From contig NZ_JACHLY010000001.1 of NCBI RefSeq assembly GCF_014204715.1, positions 4,610,501 through 4,674,500 on the forward strand: a stretch of 64,000 nucleotides of DNA, read 5' to 3'. Positions 9,172-18,064 of this stretch are shown here, one piece after another. Below the pieces are notes generated by a model. That model had not been told where the DNA came from. It did not search any database and saw only the letters and a list, made by a program, of their open reading frames with translations. Made by a program: the position numbers and the translations under genes. Position 1 is the stretch's first letter; each line of letters starts with the position of its first letter. This DNA is from Streptomonospora salina. GTDB lineage: Bacteria > Actinomycetota > Actinomycetes > Streptosporangiales > Streptosporangiaceae.

Positions 9172-9187
9172 CATGACCACAGTCATG
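9172..9187. promoter_or_regulatory. inverted repeat in divergent promoter region
   Basis: CATGAC-caca-GTCATG sits in the 295-bp gap between the kinase gene (start 9101) and the ArsR-type gene (start 9397). A short dyad in a divergent region is a plausible binding site for either regulator. Apart from this the gap shows no gene. Confidence 0.35.
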
Positions 9188-9396
9188 CCCGGTGCCCTGC
9201 GTCGGTCGACAGCGGGATGCCTTCTCCATGACCCGAGCGCGATGCCGGCGCGGCGCGGCCTTTCCTATGGTCCCCACGACAGCGGATTCCCCAGCGGGCG
9301 GCGGCCGACACCTGCGGCCCCGGCGGCGAAAGAGCTCTGACCGGCGCTCCGGCGGTGTTCGCGTTCGTGAAGACTCCACCCCGGGGGTGCAGTGGA

Positions 9397-9792
9397 ATGT
9401 CCGTCAACCGAACGTTCGAGGCTTTGGCGCACCCGAGGCGCCGCGAGGTGCTCCGTCTGCTCGGCGATCGCGGATGCCTGTCGGCCGGAGAGATCGCCGA
9501 TCGGCTGGATATGCGAAAACCGACGCTCTCCGGTCACCTGAACGTGCTCAAGGGCGCCAATCTGGTGGTGGGTGAACGCAGTGGAACCACCATCTGGTAC
9601 CGCGTCAACCTGACGGTGATGGAGGACGTGCTGCACGGCATCCTCCACCTGCTCGGGCGCGGCGCGCCGGAGGAGCCCGGAGCCGAGTCCCCGATCGGCC
9701 ACCGCATCGTCGACGGAACGCCCGTACACCGGATCTCAGGGATGGACCCCGAAGAAGCCCGCCGCCGAAACCGCGACAAGGAGACGGCATGA
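9397..9792 (+). CDS. ArsR/SdpR-type autorepressor
   Basis: Winged-helix regulator (131 residues from the ATG at 9397; longer upstream frames lack homology-like sequence). The core NRTFEALAHPRRREVLRLL followed by LSAGEIADRLDMRKPTLSGHLNVLK is the SdpR pattern, and no metal-binding Cys pair is seen. In Bacillus, SdpR represses its own operon with the immunity protein SdpI, which senses toxin. Here the next gene overlaps by 4 bp (ATGA) and encodes an SdpI-like membrane protein, so the same logic may apply. The acidic/basic tail after residue 90 is not conserved. Confidence 0.88.
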   Translation: MSVNRTFEALAHPRRREVLRLLGDRGCLSAGEIADRLDMRKPTLSGHLNVLKGANLVVGERSGTTIWYRVNLTVMEDVLHGILHLLGRGAPEEPGAESPIGHRIVDGTPVHRISGMDPEEARRRNRDKETA

Positions 9793-10487
9793 CCGCTTTC
9801 GACCGGACCAGCTCCGAGACCGCTCCGGAACGGCCGCCCTGGCGCGGGATCGTGATCACCGCCCTGTGCCTCGCCGCGATGCTCGCCGTCGGCTGGGCGC
9901 TGTGGGACCGCATACCCGAGACCGTCACCACGCGCGAGGCCGGCGGCGGCCGGTCGGGAACACAGGTGCCGCGCCTGCTCGTTGCAGCCGCCTTCCCGGC
10001 CGCGCTCGCCTTCATCGCAGCGGTTATGGCGGTATCGGTCCGCGCCGGTACCGCTGCCCAGAGTCGGCTCGGAATCGGGTCGGCGCCGCCGGCGCGCACG
10101 CGCCGATGGGCGATGGACGCGCTCTTCTCCCTGCTGTCGCCGTTCTTGCTTCTCCTCCACGCGGCGACGCTGGCGAACTTCGCCGGCTACGACGTCGCCT
10201 TCGACCGCACCGTCGGCGTCGCCGTGGGGGGACTGCTGATGGGGCTGGGAAACATGCTGCCCAAGATCGGCCCGTCCCGAATGCCGTCCGACCGGGGTGC
10301 CGCGGCCTTGGCGTCCGCCTGGCAGCAGTCCCAACGCGCGGGCGGGGCGGTGATGATGGCGGTCGGCGCCGCGGCCGCCGTCGGAGCGCTGTTCCTTCCG
10401 CCCATGCCGGTGGCGATCGCGGCCGCACTGCTCGTCATCGCCGTCTACGGACTCATGTTCGTGCTGACTCTGCGCCGGATGACCTGA
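9789..10487 (+). CDS. SdpI/DUF1648-like membrane protein
   Basis: Integral membrane protein of 232 residues with about six hydrophobic segments. The first (around residues 20-38) is followed by WDRIPETVTTREAGG, which resembles the DUF1648 loop of SdpI-family proteins. In Bacillus, SdpI gives immunity to the SdpC toxin and sequesters SdpR. Start overlaps the SdpR-like stop (ATGA). No SdpC-like toxin gene is visible, so the protein may instead be a membrane-stress sensor or give immunity to an exogenous peptide. Confidence 0.78.
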   Translation: MTAFDRTSSETAPERPPWRGIVITALCLAAMLAVGWALWDRIPETVTTREAGGGRSGTQVPRLLVAAAFPAALAFIAAVMAVSVRAGTAAQSRLGIGSAPPARTRRWAMDALFSLLSPFLLLLHAATLANFAGYDVAFDRTVGVAVGGLLMGLGNMLPKIGPSRMPSDRGAAALASAWQQSQRAGGAVMMAVGAAAAVGALFLPPMPVAIAAALLVIAVYGLMFVLTLRRMT

Positions 10488-10515
10488 GCCTTCCCCCGAC
10501 CGACGAAGGAAGCCG

Positions 10516-10713
10516 ATGAACGACACCGAGATCGTGCTTGCGGCGCTGGCGCCCTACCTGCTGCTGACGCTGGGCTTCGCTGCGTTCTGCCTGTTCGACC
10601 TGTACCGGAGCACATCGGTGCGGCACCTGCCGAAGTGGACGTGGGCCCTCATCTGCCTTCTCGCCACACCGTGGGGCGGCATCCTCTACCTCGTGCTGGG
10701 GCGGGACCGATGA
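10516..10713 (+). CDS. PLDc_N-type two-helix membrane protein
   Basis: A 65-residue protein made of two transmembrane helices (around residues 8-28 and 42-60) joined by a short loop RSTSVRHLPKWTW. The pattern FCLFDLYRS...W-x3-CLLATPWGGILYLVLGR matches the phospholipase D nuclease N-terminal (PLDc_N) domain found beside ABC transporters in actinobacteria. No catalytic HKD motif is present, so no lipase activity is expected. It has GAAGGAAG upstream and its stop overlaps the ABC ATPase start. Confidence 0.85.
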   Translation: MNDTEIVLAALAPYLLLTLGFAAFCLFDLYRSTSVRHLPKWTWALICLLATPWGGILYLVLGRDR

Positions 10714-11627
10714 GCCCGGGAGTCGGCGGCTGCGCGGTGGCCACCCACGCACTGGAGCGGGACTACGGAGGCGGCGCAGGCGTCTTCGACGTCGACCTCC
10801 GGGTGCCCGAGGGAGGAGCGTTCGGACTCGTCGGATTGAACGGCGCGGGAAAAACAACCTTGTTGATGCTGCTTTCGGGGATGCGGACTCCGGGCAAGGG
10901 CCGGATCGAGCACTCCTACGCGCGATCGAGTATCGCCGTGTGCCCCGATGTCCCCGAGTTCGAGCCCTGGCTGACGGCCGCGGAGGTGGTGGCCTCTGCG
11001 GCCGGGCTTGCGGGAATCCGGCCCGCGCCTGAAGAGGTGTCCACGCTCGTGGAGCGGGTCGGGATGAGCGCAGCCGCCGACCGCCGCACCCGGGGTTTCT
11101 CCCGGGGCATGAAACAGCGGTTGGGCATGGCGGCCGCTCTGATCCAGCGCCCCCGACTGCTTATCCTGGACGAACCCGCCGCCGGACTGGACCCCCAGGG
11201 CCGTGCAGACGTGCTCGACCTGGTCTCCGCCCTGCGCGGCGAGACCACGATGGTCTTCTCCAGCCACCTCCTCACCGACGTGCAGCGCGTCTGCGACGAC
11301 GTCGCCGTACTGCGCGCCGGCCGGCTGGTGTACCAGGGGGCGGTCGATGAGCTGCTCGCACAGCACGTGCGCCCCAGCTGGGAACTCCGGGTACGCGGCC
11401 GGGCTGCCGCGGAGGTGCGCGAGCTGCTCGCCGCCGAGCCGTGGGTCGTCTCGGCGGAGGAGGCCGGGGGAGACACCGTCGTCGTCGACGCCGATTCGGT
11501 GCCATCCGGCGAGACGGGCATACCGGCACTCCTGGTCCGCGAGGGGATCGCCCTGACGAGCATGGTGCCCTGCGACGCGCGATTGGAGGCGGCGTTCATG
11601 TCGCTCACGCAGGAGGAGGCGACGTGA
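10710..11627 (+). CDS. ABC transporter ATP-binding protein
   Basis: Nucleotide-binding subunit of 305 residues. Walker A is GLNGAGKTT, the signature is degenerate (GFSRGMKQRLGMA) as in ABC-2 exporters, Walker B is RLLILDEPAAGLDPQG, and the switch His is in SSHLLTDVQ. The start is the ATG at 10710 overlapping the stop of the PLDc_N gene (ATGA), which removes an unrelated N-terminal extension. It should power the permease encoded immediately downstream. Substrate unknown; the SdpRI-like neighbours suggest a membrane-active peptide. Confidence 0.93.
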   Translation: MSPGVGGCAVATHALERDYGGGAGVFDVDLRVPEGGAFGLVGLNGAGKTTLLMLLSGMRTPGKGRIEHSYARSSIAVCPDVPEFEPWLTAAEVVASAAGLAGIRPAPEEVSTLVERVGMSAAADRRTRGFSRGMKQRLGMAAALIQRPRLLILDEPAAGLDPQGRADVLDLVSALRGETTMVFSSHLLTDVQRVCDDVAVLRAGRLVYQGAVDELLAQHVRPSWELRVRGRAAAEVRELLAAEPWVVSAEEAGGDTVVVDADSVPSGETGIPALLVREGIALTSMVPCDARLEAAFMSLTQEEAT

Positions 11628-12523
11628 GCGGGCGGTCGGCACCCGGGGCCGCGGCCCGGGCGGGAAGCGAACCCGCCGCGGCGCGCGCCTCGGCCGGCAA
11701 TACCGGAGGGCCTGACGACAGCGGATCGGCAGGCGGGCACGCGACAGCGGAGGGGCACGCGGCTCGCCGTCGGCCGATCGGGCTGTGGCGCCTGGAGGTG
11801 CTGCGCCTGCTGCGCTCCTTCCGATTGCTCGCCGCGGCCGCGCTCTTCGCCGTCTTCGGCATGACCGGTCCGTTCATGGCCATGTACGCCAACGAGATCA
11901 TCACGCAGACGAACCCGGAGCCGGCTGCCGAACTGCCGCCGCCCCAACCTTCGGAGAGCGTGGCGACGTTCGTGGACAACTCCATCGGATTGGGCGTGCT
12001 GGCCGTGGTCGTAGTGTCCGCGGCGACGCTGGCCCTCGACGCCCGGCCCTCCCTGGCCCTGTTCTACCGGACCCGGGTGGGCTCGGCCGCCGCGCTGGTG
12101 CTGCCCCGCTACACCGTGGTCACGATCGGCATGATCGCGGCCTATCTGCTGGGAGCGGGGCTCACCTGGTATCAGACGACGGTGATGATCGGCACGGTAC
12201 CGGCAGGACCGATGGTGCTGGGCTCCATGTTCGTCGCCTGCTACCTCGCGTTCGCGGTCGCCCTGGTGGCCTTGGCCGCAGCACTGTTCCGCGGACTGGC
12301 GGCGGTCATCTCGCTGCCGGCCCTGCTGCTCCTGGGCCTGCCTGCCTTGGCCCTGTGGCCGTCCGCGGCGCCGTGGATCCCGTCGACCCTGATCGGGGCC
12401 CAAGCGGGCCTGCTGCACGACGCCTCCACCGCCGACTACTTCCCTGCTCTGGGGGTCACGGCCGCCGCGACGGCGGTGTGCCTGACCGCCGCCGTCGGGC
12501 TGCTGGGGCGCCGCGAGATCTGA
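11624..12523 (+). CDS. ABC-2 type exporter permease
   Basis: Membrane subunit of 299 residues from a GTG overlapping the ATPase stop (GTGA). About 45 polar residues rich in Ala, Gly and Ser precede GLWRLEVLRLLRSFRLL and six hydrophobic segments. An extracytoplasmic loop (about residues 90-120, with PPPQPSESVATFVDNS) follows the first helix. It closes a five-gene operon starting at the SdpR-like gene, which ends at a strong terminator. Confidence 0.88.
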   Translation: MSGRSAPGAAARAGSEPAAARASAGNTGGPDDSGSAGGHATAEGHAARRRPIGLWRLEVLRLLRSFRLLAAAALFAVFGMTGPFMAMYANEIITQTNPEPAAELPPPQPSESVATFVDNSIGLGVLAVVVVSAATLALDARPSLALFYRTRVGSAAALVLPRYTVVTIGMIAAYLLGAGLTWYQTTVMIGTVPAGPMVLGSMFVACYLAFAVALVALAAALFRGLAAVISLPALLLLGLPALALWPSAAPWIPSTLIGAQAGLLHDASTADYFPALGVTAAATAVCLTAAVGLLGRREI

Positions 12524-12542
12524 CCGCGAGCGAGGAACAGAC

Positions 12543-12586
12543 ACCCGGTGGCGGCGGGGAACGGGCCGCCACCGGGTCGGCCTCTT
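12543..12586 (+). terminator. intrinsic terminator after the SdpRI-ABC operon
   Basis: Perfect 13-bp arms 12543-12555 and 12565-12577 (ACCCGGTGGCGGC and its complement), a 9-nt loop and a downstream CTCTTTT tract. Confidence 0.85.
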
Positions 12587-12714
12587 TTGCGGGATGGGGT
12601 AGAGAAATATGCCCTCTGCGCCCCCGCGGTGCGTGCGTTCAGCAGTCGATGGGGCGGGCAATTGCTGGGAAACGTCCAATTTCCGTGTATTCCGAATTAG
12701 TGAAAGCGCGAAAT

Positions 12715-12771
12715 ACGAAAACGGCCGCCGGGTGTTCGGACCCTGCACAGGGTCCGAACGCCCGGCGGCCG
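12715..12771 (-). terminator. intrinsic terminator after the symporter operon
   Basis: A 24-bp stem from 12722 to 12771 with a single G-U pair and a 2-nt apex around 12746. On the minus strand it is followed by a T-rich run (TTTTCGTATTT). It lies 15 bp past the stop of the small membrane protein. Confidence 0.88.
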
Positions 12772-12785
12772 CGATGTGCCGGGGA

Positions 12786-13070
12786 TCAGCTCTGCGAGCC
12801 GGAGCCCTCGTCGGCCGTGTCGGGGACCTTCAGGGGGGCTAGGAGTACCCAGACGCCCATCAGGACGCTGAACACGAACATTCCCAGACCCGCCCACAGA
12901 TTCAGGTTCGCGCCGTCGCGGTGGGCCTCCTCCGGGGGAAGGATGAAGCCCATGGCGATCAGGACCACGCCGTAGATGGCGAACAGCAGCGCGATGACCG
13001 TCCGGATGTCGAAGGCCTTGGCGGCCTTGGGGACCTCGCGCGGTTCGCCTCCGGAGCCGTCAGCACTCAT
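12786..13070 (-). CDS. small two-TM partner of the sodium:solute symporter
   Basis: A 94-residue protein with two hydrophobic helices (about 24-43 and 58-79) and charged tails; GGAGG precedes its ATG. It lies 52 bp behind the SSS symporter and shares its transcript up to the terminator at 12722-12771. Small two-helix proteins often accompany SSS-family symporters in actinobacteria and are presumed accessory subunits; there is no direct evidence of function here. Confidence 0.75.
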   Translation of the reverse strand: MSADGSGGEPREVPKAAKAFDIRTVIALLFAIYGVVLIAMGFILPPEEAHRDGANLNLWAGLGMFVFSVLMGVWVLLAPLKVPDTADEGSGSQS

Positions 13071-13121
13071 CGGATTGCCTCCTTGGCAGCGTTGCTCGGC
13101 ATCGGTTCCGCCCTGCAGGGC

Positions 13122-14804
13122 TTAGCCGAAGATGATGTTCAGAGCGATGACCAGAACCACGACGATGGCCGCCAGCACACCCGGGCGGCGGTACCACCCG
13201 GAGTCCTCGCCCGAGTGCGACGCGCGGCGCGACTCCCGCGGAGTCAGCGAGTGCACCAGGCCGACCAGCTCGGAGTCGGGCTTGGGCCGGGTGAACATGC
13301 TGACCACGACGCTGACCAGGATATCGACGACGAACGCGGCGCCGGCGCCCACGAAGCTCGTGCCCTGCGCCGACAGGGGGAGCACCCCGGTCTCGCCGAG
13401 GACGAAGACCGCGATGGCCGCCGCGGTACCGGAGACCAGACCGCTCCAGCCGGCGTGCGGCGTCATCCGCTTCCAGTACATGCCCAGGAGGAACGTGGCG
13501 AACAGGGGCGCGTTGAAGAACGAGAACAGCTGCTGGAGGTAGTCCATCAGGTTGGAGTAACCCGACGCGATGTAGGCCGTTCCCACGGCGCCGACGGTGG
13601 CGACCACCGTCACCCACGGCCCCATCTTCAGGTAGTAGGAGTCGGGCCGGTTCCGGACGATGTAGGTCTGCCAGATGTCATAGGTGAAGACCGTGTTGAA
13701 CGAGCTGAGGTTGGCGGCCATCCCCGCCATGAACGACGCGAGCAGGCCCGCGAGCGCGACGCCGAGCAGCCCGTTGGGCAGCAGGTCGCGCATGAGCAGC
13801 AGGATGGCGTCGTTGTATTCGACGTCGGCGTTCTCGCCGGCCTTGAGCGCCACCATCTCCGAGGCGGACACGCCCGCGATCATGCCGGGCACGACCACGA
13901 TGAAGGGGATGAGCAGCTTCGGGAACGCGCCGATGATGGGCGTGCGCATGGCGGCCGACATGCTCTTGGAGGCCATGGCGCGCTGGACTTCGACGAAGTT
14001 GGTGGTCCAGTAGCCGAAGGCCAGGACGAAGCCCAGGCCCATGACGATGCCGAAGACGCTGAGGATGTCGCTGCTGAATCCGGTCATCTCGGTGCCGGGC
14101 CAGGCCGACAGCTGTTCGCTTCCGCCGGGGGAAGCGGTGACCTTGTCGACCAGGCCTTCCCAGCCGCCGACGCGGTTCAGCCCGGCGATGGTGAGCGGTG
14201 TCAGCGCGGCCACGATGACGAAGAACTGCAGGACCTCGTTGTAGATGGCCGCGGAGAGCCCGCCCAGCGCGGTGTAGCTGAGCACGATCAGGGCGGCGAG
14301 CAGCAGCGACACCCACAGTGGCCAACCCAGCAGCGCGTTGACGATGGTGGCCAGCAGGAACAGGTTGATGCCGGCGATCAGGATCTGGGCGAGCGCGAAG
14401 CTGAGGCCGTTGACCAGGTGCGCGGCCGTGCCGAAGCGCCGGTTCATGAACTCGGGGACGCTGCGGACCTTGGAGCCGTAGTAGAACGGCATCATCACCA
14501 GGCCGAGGAACAGCATCGCCGGTACGGCGCCGATCCAGAAGTAGTGCATGGTCGGCATGCCGTAGTTGGCGCCGTTGGCCGACATCCCGATGATCTCGAT
14601 GGCGCCGAGGTTGGCCGCGATGAACGCCAACCCCGTCACCCATGCCGGCAGCGACCGTCCCGACAGGAAGAAGTCGAGGCTGGTGGACACCGAGCGGCGG
14701 GCCAGGAAGCCGATACCGAGTACGAACGCGAAGTAGACCGCGAGCAGGGTGTAGTCGACGGCGTTGGCGTCCAGCCGCAGTGGCTCTTGTGCTAGGGCGA
14801 TCAC
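13122..14804 (-). CDS. sodium:solute symporter (SSS family)
   Basis: Secondary transporter of 560 residues with about 14 hydrophobic segments, starting with GTG at 14804. SSS signatures include GRSLPAWVTGLAFIAANLGA in helix 2 and ALGGLSAAIYNEVLQFF mid-protein, close to the vSGLT/PanF/inositol branch. Na+-driven uptake of an organic solute is expected. It lies divergent from the DeoR regulator and near the RidA/PLP enzyme/amidohydrolase/kinase genes, so it may import their substrate (inference). Confidence 0.92.
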   Translation of the reverse strand: MIALAQEPLRLDANAVDYTLLAVYFAFVLGIGFLARRSVSTSLDFFLSGRSLPAWVTGLAFIAANLGAIEIIGMSANGANYGMPTMHYFWIGAVPAMLFLGLVMMPFYYGSKVRSVPEFMNRRFGTAAHLVNGLSFALAQILIAGINLFLLATIVNALLGWPLWVSLLLAALIVLSYTALGGLSAAIYNEVLQFFVIVAALTPLTIAGLNRVGGWEGLVDKVTASPGGSEQLSAWPGTEMTGFSSDILSVFGIVMGLGFVLAFGYWTTNFVEVQRAMASKSMSAAMRTPIIGAFPKLLIPFIVVVPGMIAGVSASEMVALKAGENADVEYNDAILLLMRDLLPNGLLGVALAGLLASFMAGMAANLSSFNTVFTYDIWQTYIVRNRPDSYYLKMGPWVTVVATVGAVGTAYIASGYSNLMDYLQQLFSFFNAPLFATFLLGMYWKRMTPHAGWSGLVSGTAAAIAVFVLGETGVLPLSAQGTSFVGAGAAFVVDILVSVVVSMFTRPKPDSELVGLVHSLTPRESRRASHSGEDSGWYRRPGVLAAIVVVLVIALNIIFG

Positions 14805-15281
14805 TTCGGCCGGTCCTCTCTGAACACGTTGGTCCTCCCAGTGGAGCGGGGTACGGGCCGACCGGCCCGCGGTCGGTCGGCGTGCGGGCCGGGGCCCGGC
14901 GGAGCGGGCGGGGTCGTGCTCGGCTACCCGCGGTCGCGGGCGGGGAACGGCACCGTGTGCGATCGGCAGCGGTGCCCCGTAACCCGCCGGCGGACGCGGG
15001 CGGCGGACCCGGCACGGCGCGCGGCGTCCCGGAGTGGGCCGGCCCGCGCGTCCGTGCCGTGGACCCCTGTTCGGTTGTGGTGTAGCTGTGGAGTCAATTT
15101 CTCACGAAATCGAACATTAACCCACATTCGGAGTGACCCTCGTGCACGAGTGCAGGTGTGTCAAGCCTGGCACGAGGGGGTATCGGCGCCCGGTTCTGAC
15201 ACGCCTCGCTCGCCCGTCGCGGGGTCTGCCTGCGGCGGAGCGCCGGACAGGCCGACCGGACGGTACGTATCTCGGTGGGTC
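14805..15281. other. long divergent intergenic region, left part
   Basis: About 480 bases between the symporter start and the DeoR promoter with no credible gene. Around 15088-15128 there is an AT-richer island (TTCTCACGAAATCGAACATT) that could carry symporter promoter and operator sites. The rest is GC-rich with no clear repeat. Confidence 0.5.
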
Positions 15282-15312
15282 TTGACACGAATGTGCGATA
15301 TGTCGCTATGAT
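15282..15312 (+). promoter_or_regulatory. candidate promoter of the DeoR-type gene
   Basis: TTGACA at 15282-15287 and TATGAT at 15307-15312 with a 19-nt gap (slightly long), about 100 bp upstream of the regulator start. A GCGA-tatg-TCGC dyad lies between the boxes and could be the operator for autoregulation. Confidence 0.5.
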
Positions 15313-15409
15313 CCCAACACATTCCAACACGGCAGCGCGGTCCGCACGGCCGCGCGCGTAACCGGCGGTGCGCCCTCCGCGGCGCCGGCCCGCCACGACG
15401 GAGGACGCG

Positions 15410-16246
15410 ATGCTGGCCGCGCAGCGACAGGCACTGATCCTCGACCAGGTACGCAGCGCCGGCGGGGTGCGGGTCACCGAACTCGTCGAGAGCCTCGACG
15501 TCTCCGACATGACGGTGCGCCGCGACCTGGACGCGCTGGAAGGGCGCGGTCTGCTGCGCAAGGTCCACGGCGGGGCCGTCGCGCCGCACCGGCACAGCAC
15601 CGAAGAACCGGGCTTCGAAGCCAACGCGGCCCGCCAGGAGGCCGAGAAGCGGGCCATCGCCGCGGCCGCCGCCCGGCTGATCGAGCCCGACAGCGCCATC
15701 GGCCTGTCGGCCGGCACGACCACCTGCGCCGTCGCCCACCGGCTGCGCGACGTTCCCGGCCTGACCGTCGTCACCAACTGCCTGCGGGTGGCCGACGTCT
15801 TCTACAGCGCGCCCCGCCCCGACCAGACCGTCGTCCTGACCGGCGGCTTCCGCACCCCCTCCGACGCGCTCGTGGGCCCGCTCGCCGTCTCCGCCCTACG
15901 CAGCCTGCACCTGGACACCCTGGTTCTGGGCGTGCACGGGATGGACGCGCGGGCGGGCCTGACCACGCCCAACCTGATGGAGGGCGAGACCGACCGGGCG
16001 CTGGTCGAGGCCGCGCGCAAACTCGTGGTCGTGGCCGACCACACCAAGTGGGGCACGGTCGGACTGTGCACCATCGCGCCGCTGGAGCGCTGCGACGTTC
16101 TGGTCACCGACGCGGGGCTGGACGACGATGCGCGGCGCCGGGTGTCCGAACAGGCGGGCGGACTGGTCGTGGCCGACGCCGCGGAGGACGGAGGTGCCGA
16201 CCGCGCCGGTGGCGGCCCGGTGCCGCCGAGCCCGCGCAGCGGCTGA
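15410..16246 (+). CDS. DeoR/GlpR-family regulator
   Basis: Repressor of 278 residues from an ATG with ACGGAGG upstream. The N-terminal HTH (RQALILDQVRSAGGVRVTELV, then VSDMTVRRDLDALEGRGLL) and the sugar-phosphate-binding DeoRC domain (SAGTTTCAVAHRL, VVVADHTKWG) are intact. Such proteins sense phosphorylated sugars or keto-sugars and repress catabolic operons. It lies between the divergent SSS symporter and the convergent RidA gene, fitting control of the symporter by a product of the local pathway. Confidence 0.92.
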   Translation: MLAAQRQALILDQVRSAGGVRVTELVESLDVSDMTVRRDLDALEGRGLLRKVHGGAVAPHRHSTEEPGFEANAARQEAEKRAIAAAAARLIEPDSAIGLSAGTTTCAVAHRLRDVPGLTVVTNCLRVADVFYSAPRPDQTVVLTGGFRTPSDALVGPLAVSALRSLHLDTLVLGVHGMDARAGLTTPNLMEGETDRALVEAARKLVVVADHTKWGTVGLCTIAPLERCDVLVTDAGLDDDARRRVSEQAGGLVVADAAEDGGADRAGGGPVPPSPRSG

Positions 16247-16278
16247 GCGGTGCCGGCCGGCGCCCCCGGCGCGTGCGG

Positions 16279-16656
16279 TCAGGACGGCCGGTAGAGGACC
16301 GCGTCGACCTCGACGGCGAAACCGGGAAGGTCGGCCTGCAGCGTGGTGCGGGCCGGCGGTTCGCTGGGGAAGTACTCGGCGAACAGTTCGTTCATCGCCG
16401 CGAAGTCCTGCAGATCGCGCAGGTATACCCCGACCCGGACCGCGTCGGCCAGGCTCGCCCCGGCCGCCTCGGCGACCGCCGCGAGATTGTCGAACGTGGT
16501 GCGGGCCTGGTCGGCGAACGGGCCCTCGACCAGCGAGCGGTCCCGGCGGTGCGGGGTCGCTCCGGAGAGGTAGACGAAGTCGCCGGCGACGACGCCCTGG
16601 GAGTAGGGGCCGCCCGGAGGGGCGGCTCCGGATGTACTGATCACGCGTCTGGCCAT
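16279..16656 (-). CDS. RidA-family enamine/imine deaminase
   Basis: Small trimeric-family protein of 125 residues. GPYSQGVVAGDFVYLSG at the N-terminus and PPARTTLQADLPGFAVEVDAV near the C-terminus contain the family's conserved Tyr and the substrate-binding Arg. RidA proteins hydrolyse reactive enamines such as 2-aminoacrylate made by PLP dehydratases. The next gene upstream encodes a fold-III PLP enzyme, which supports that role here. Order on the minus strand is amidohydrolase, PLP enzyme, RidA. Confidence 0.92.
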   Translation of the reverse strand: MARRVISTSGAAPPGGPYSQGVVAGDFVYLSGATPHRRDRSLVEGPFADQARTTFDNLAAVAEAAGASLADAVRVGVYLRDLQDFAAMNELFAEYFPSEPPARTTLQADLPGFAVEVDAVLYRPS

Positions 16657-16726
16657 GGCTGTATCGCCCCTTTCTCTCGTCTGTACGGGTACCGGTGCGC
16701 GGGCCGGCGGTCACCGGCCCCGCGGG

Positions 16727-18064
16727 TCAGAACAGGCAGCGGACGGCGTCGACCACCCGGTCGCGGTCGTCGAGTACCGGGATCAGCGGCCACTTGTCGA
16801 AGACCGTGCACGGGTGCGACAGGCCCAGCTCCACCACGTCGCCCACACGCGGCGCGGCATCGCCGGCCGCGGCGTCCACGTCGAGGAAGGCGTGGTGGTC
16901 GTTGAGCTCGACTACGCGCACCCCGCCGGTCACCGGGAGGCGTGCGCCGCCGCGCAGCACCGCCCGGGGCTGGGGCAGGTCGATGTCGAAGGAGGCGTCG
17001 CGCTTGCCCGCCCCTAGCAGCGCCCGCCCCGGTTCCGGGCAGGACAGCACCCGGGCGTAGCAGGTCAGCGCCGGACGCAGCGGGTCGGGGTCGGCGCCGC
17101 TGCGCAGTGGGGAAGCGCGCTCCATGAACATGTCGTCGTGGGTGAGGTAGCAGCCCGACCGCACCAGCGGCCGCAGCGGGCGCGACAGGTGCGGCAGCGC
17201 GGCGAGCGCGTCCGCGGCGAGGTCGGGGTAGGCGCTGCCGCCGGCGGTGACGACGATCTCGTCGGCGGCGGCGAACAGCCCTTCGGCGTCGGCGCGTTCG
17301 GCGACGTCGGCCAGCACACTCAGCCACGCGCGGGCGCGTTCGGGCGCGTCGCCGTCGCGGCGCTGCGGGAACACGCCCTCGTAGGCCTCGACGCCCACCA
17401 GGTCCAGCCGCGGGCAGGCCGCCACGCGGCGGGCGAGCGCCAGCGCGTCGTCCGGGGCGCGCACCCCGGTGCGGCGGCCGGACACGCCCAGCTCCAGCAG
17501 CACGGGCAGCGGGCGCGGCGCCGCATCCAGCGCGCGCTCCATCGCTTCGACGCCGGCGTCGGAGTCGACCAGGCACATCGGTGTGAACCCGGGATCGTCC
17601 AGGGCCCGGGCCAGCCAGTCGAGCTGGCCCGGATCGACGACCTCGTTGGCGATCAGCACCCGGTCGGCGCCGAAACGGCGCATGACGCGGGCCTGGTCGA
17701 CCGTGGCGGCGGTCAGGCCCCAGGCGCCGCGGTCGAGCTGGGCCGACCACAGGTGCGGCGACATGGTGGTCTTGCCGTGCGGGGCCAGCGCGGCGCCGCG
17801 GTCGCCGCACCAGCGGGCGAACCGGTCGAGGTTGTGGCGCAGCGGTTCCTCGTGCAGGACGACGGCGGGCAGCCAGAGGTCGCCGCGGGTCAGCCCGGCC
17901 GCGCGGACCTGCGCGGCGCTGATCGGGCTCTGCGGCAGGGAGCGCGCCTCGACCGGTTCGGCGTCGAGCGCGGCCAGCGGGCCGGCGGGCAGCCCCGCGC
18001 CGGCCAGAGGCGAAGGCGGCGCCCCGGCCGCGGGCCCGGCGGATGCGGTAGCGGAATCGGTCAT
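16727..18064 (-). CDS. fold-III PLP enzyme, D-threonine aldolase/D-serine dehydratase-like
   Basis: An alanine-racemase-fold enzyme of 445 residues. The PLP lysine lies in LAPHGKTTMSPHLW. The phosphate-binding TAGGSAYPD region and a C-terminal metal pair in GLSHPCTVFDKW (His and Cys, Zn site of DSD1-type enzymes) are present. Family members cleave or deaminate D-3-hydroxy amino acids, and annotations range over D-serine dehydratase, D-threonine aldolase and amino acid deaminase. A pseudomonad D-glucosaminate dehydratase is, as I recall, related. The RidA neighbour argues for a dehydratase that releases an enamine. The N-terminal ~45 residues are Ala/Pro-rich and unconserved. Confidence 0.83.
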   Translation of the reverse strand: MTDSATASAGPAAGAPPSPLAGAGLPAGPLAALDAEPVEARSLPQSPISAAQVRAAGLTRGDLWLPAVVLHEEPLRHNLDRFARWCGDRGAALAPHGKTTMSPHLWSAQLDRGAWGLTAATVDQARVMRRFGADRVLIANEVVDPGQLDWLARALDDPGFTPMCLVDSDAGVEAMERALDAAPRPLPVLLELGVSGRRTGVRAPDDALALARRVAACPRLDLVGVEAYEGVFPQRRDGDAPERARAWLSVLADVAERADAEGLFAAADEIVVTAGGSAYPDLAADALAALPHLSRPLRPLVRSGCYLTHDDMFMERASPLRSGADPDPLRPALTCYARVLSCPEPGRALLGAGKRDASFDIDLPQPRAVLRGGARLPVTGGVRVVELNDHHAFLDVDAAAGDAAPRVGDVVELGLSHPCTVFDKWPLIPVLDDRDRVVDAVRCLF

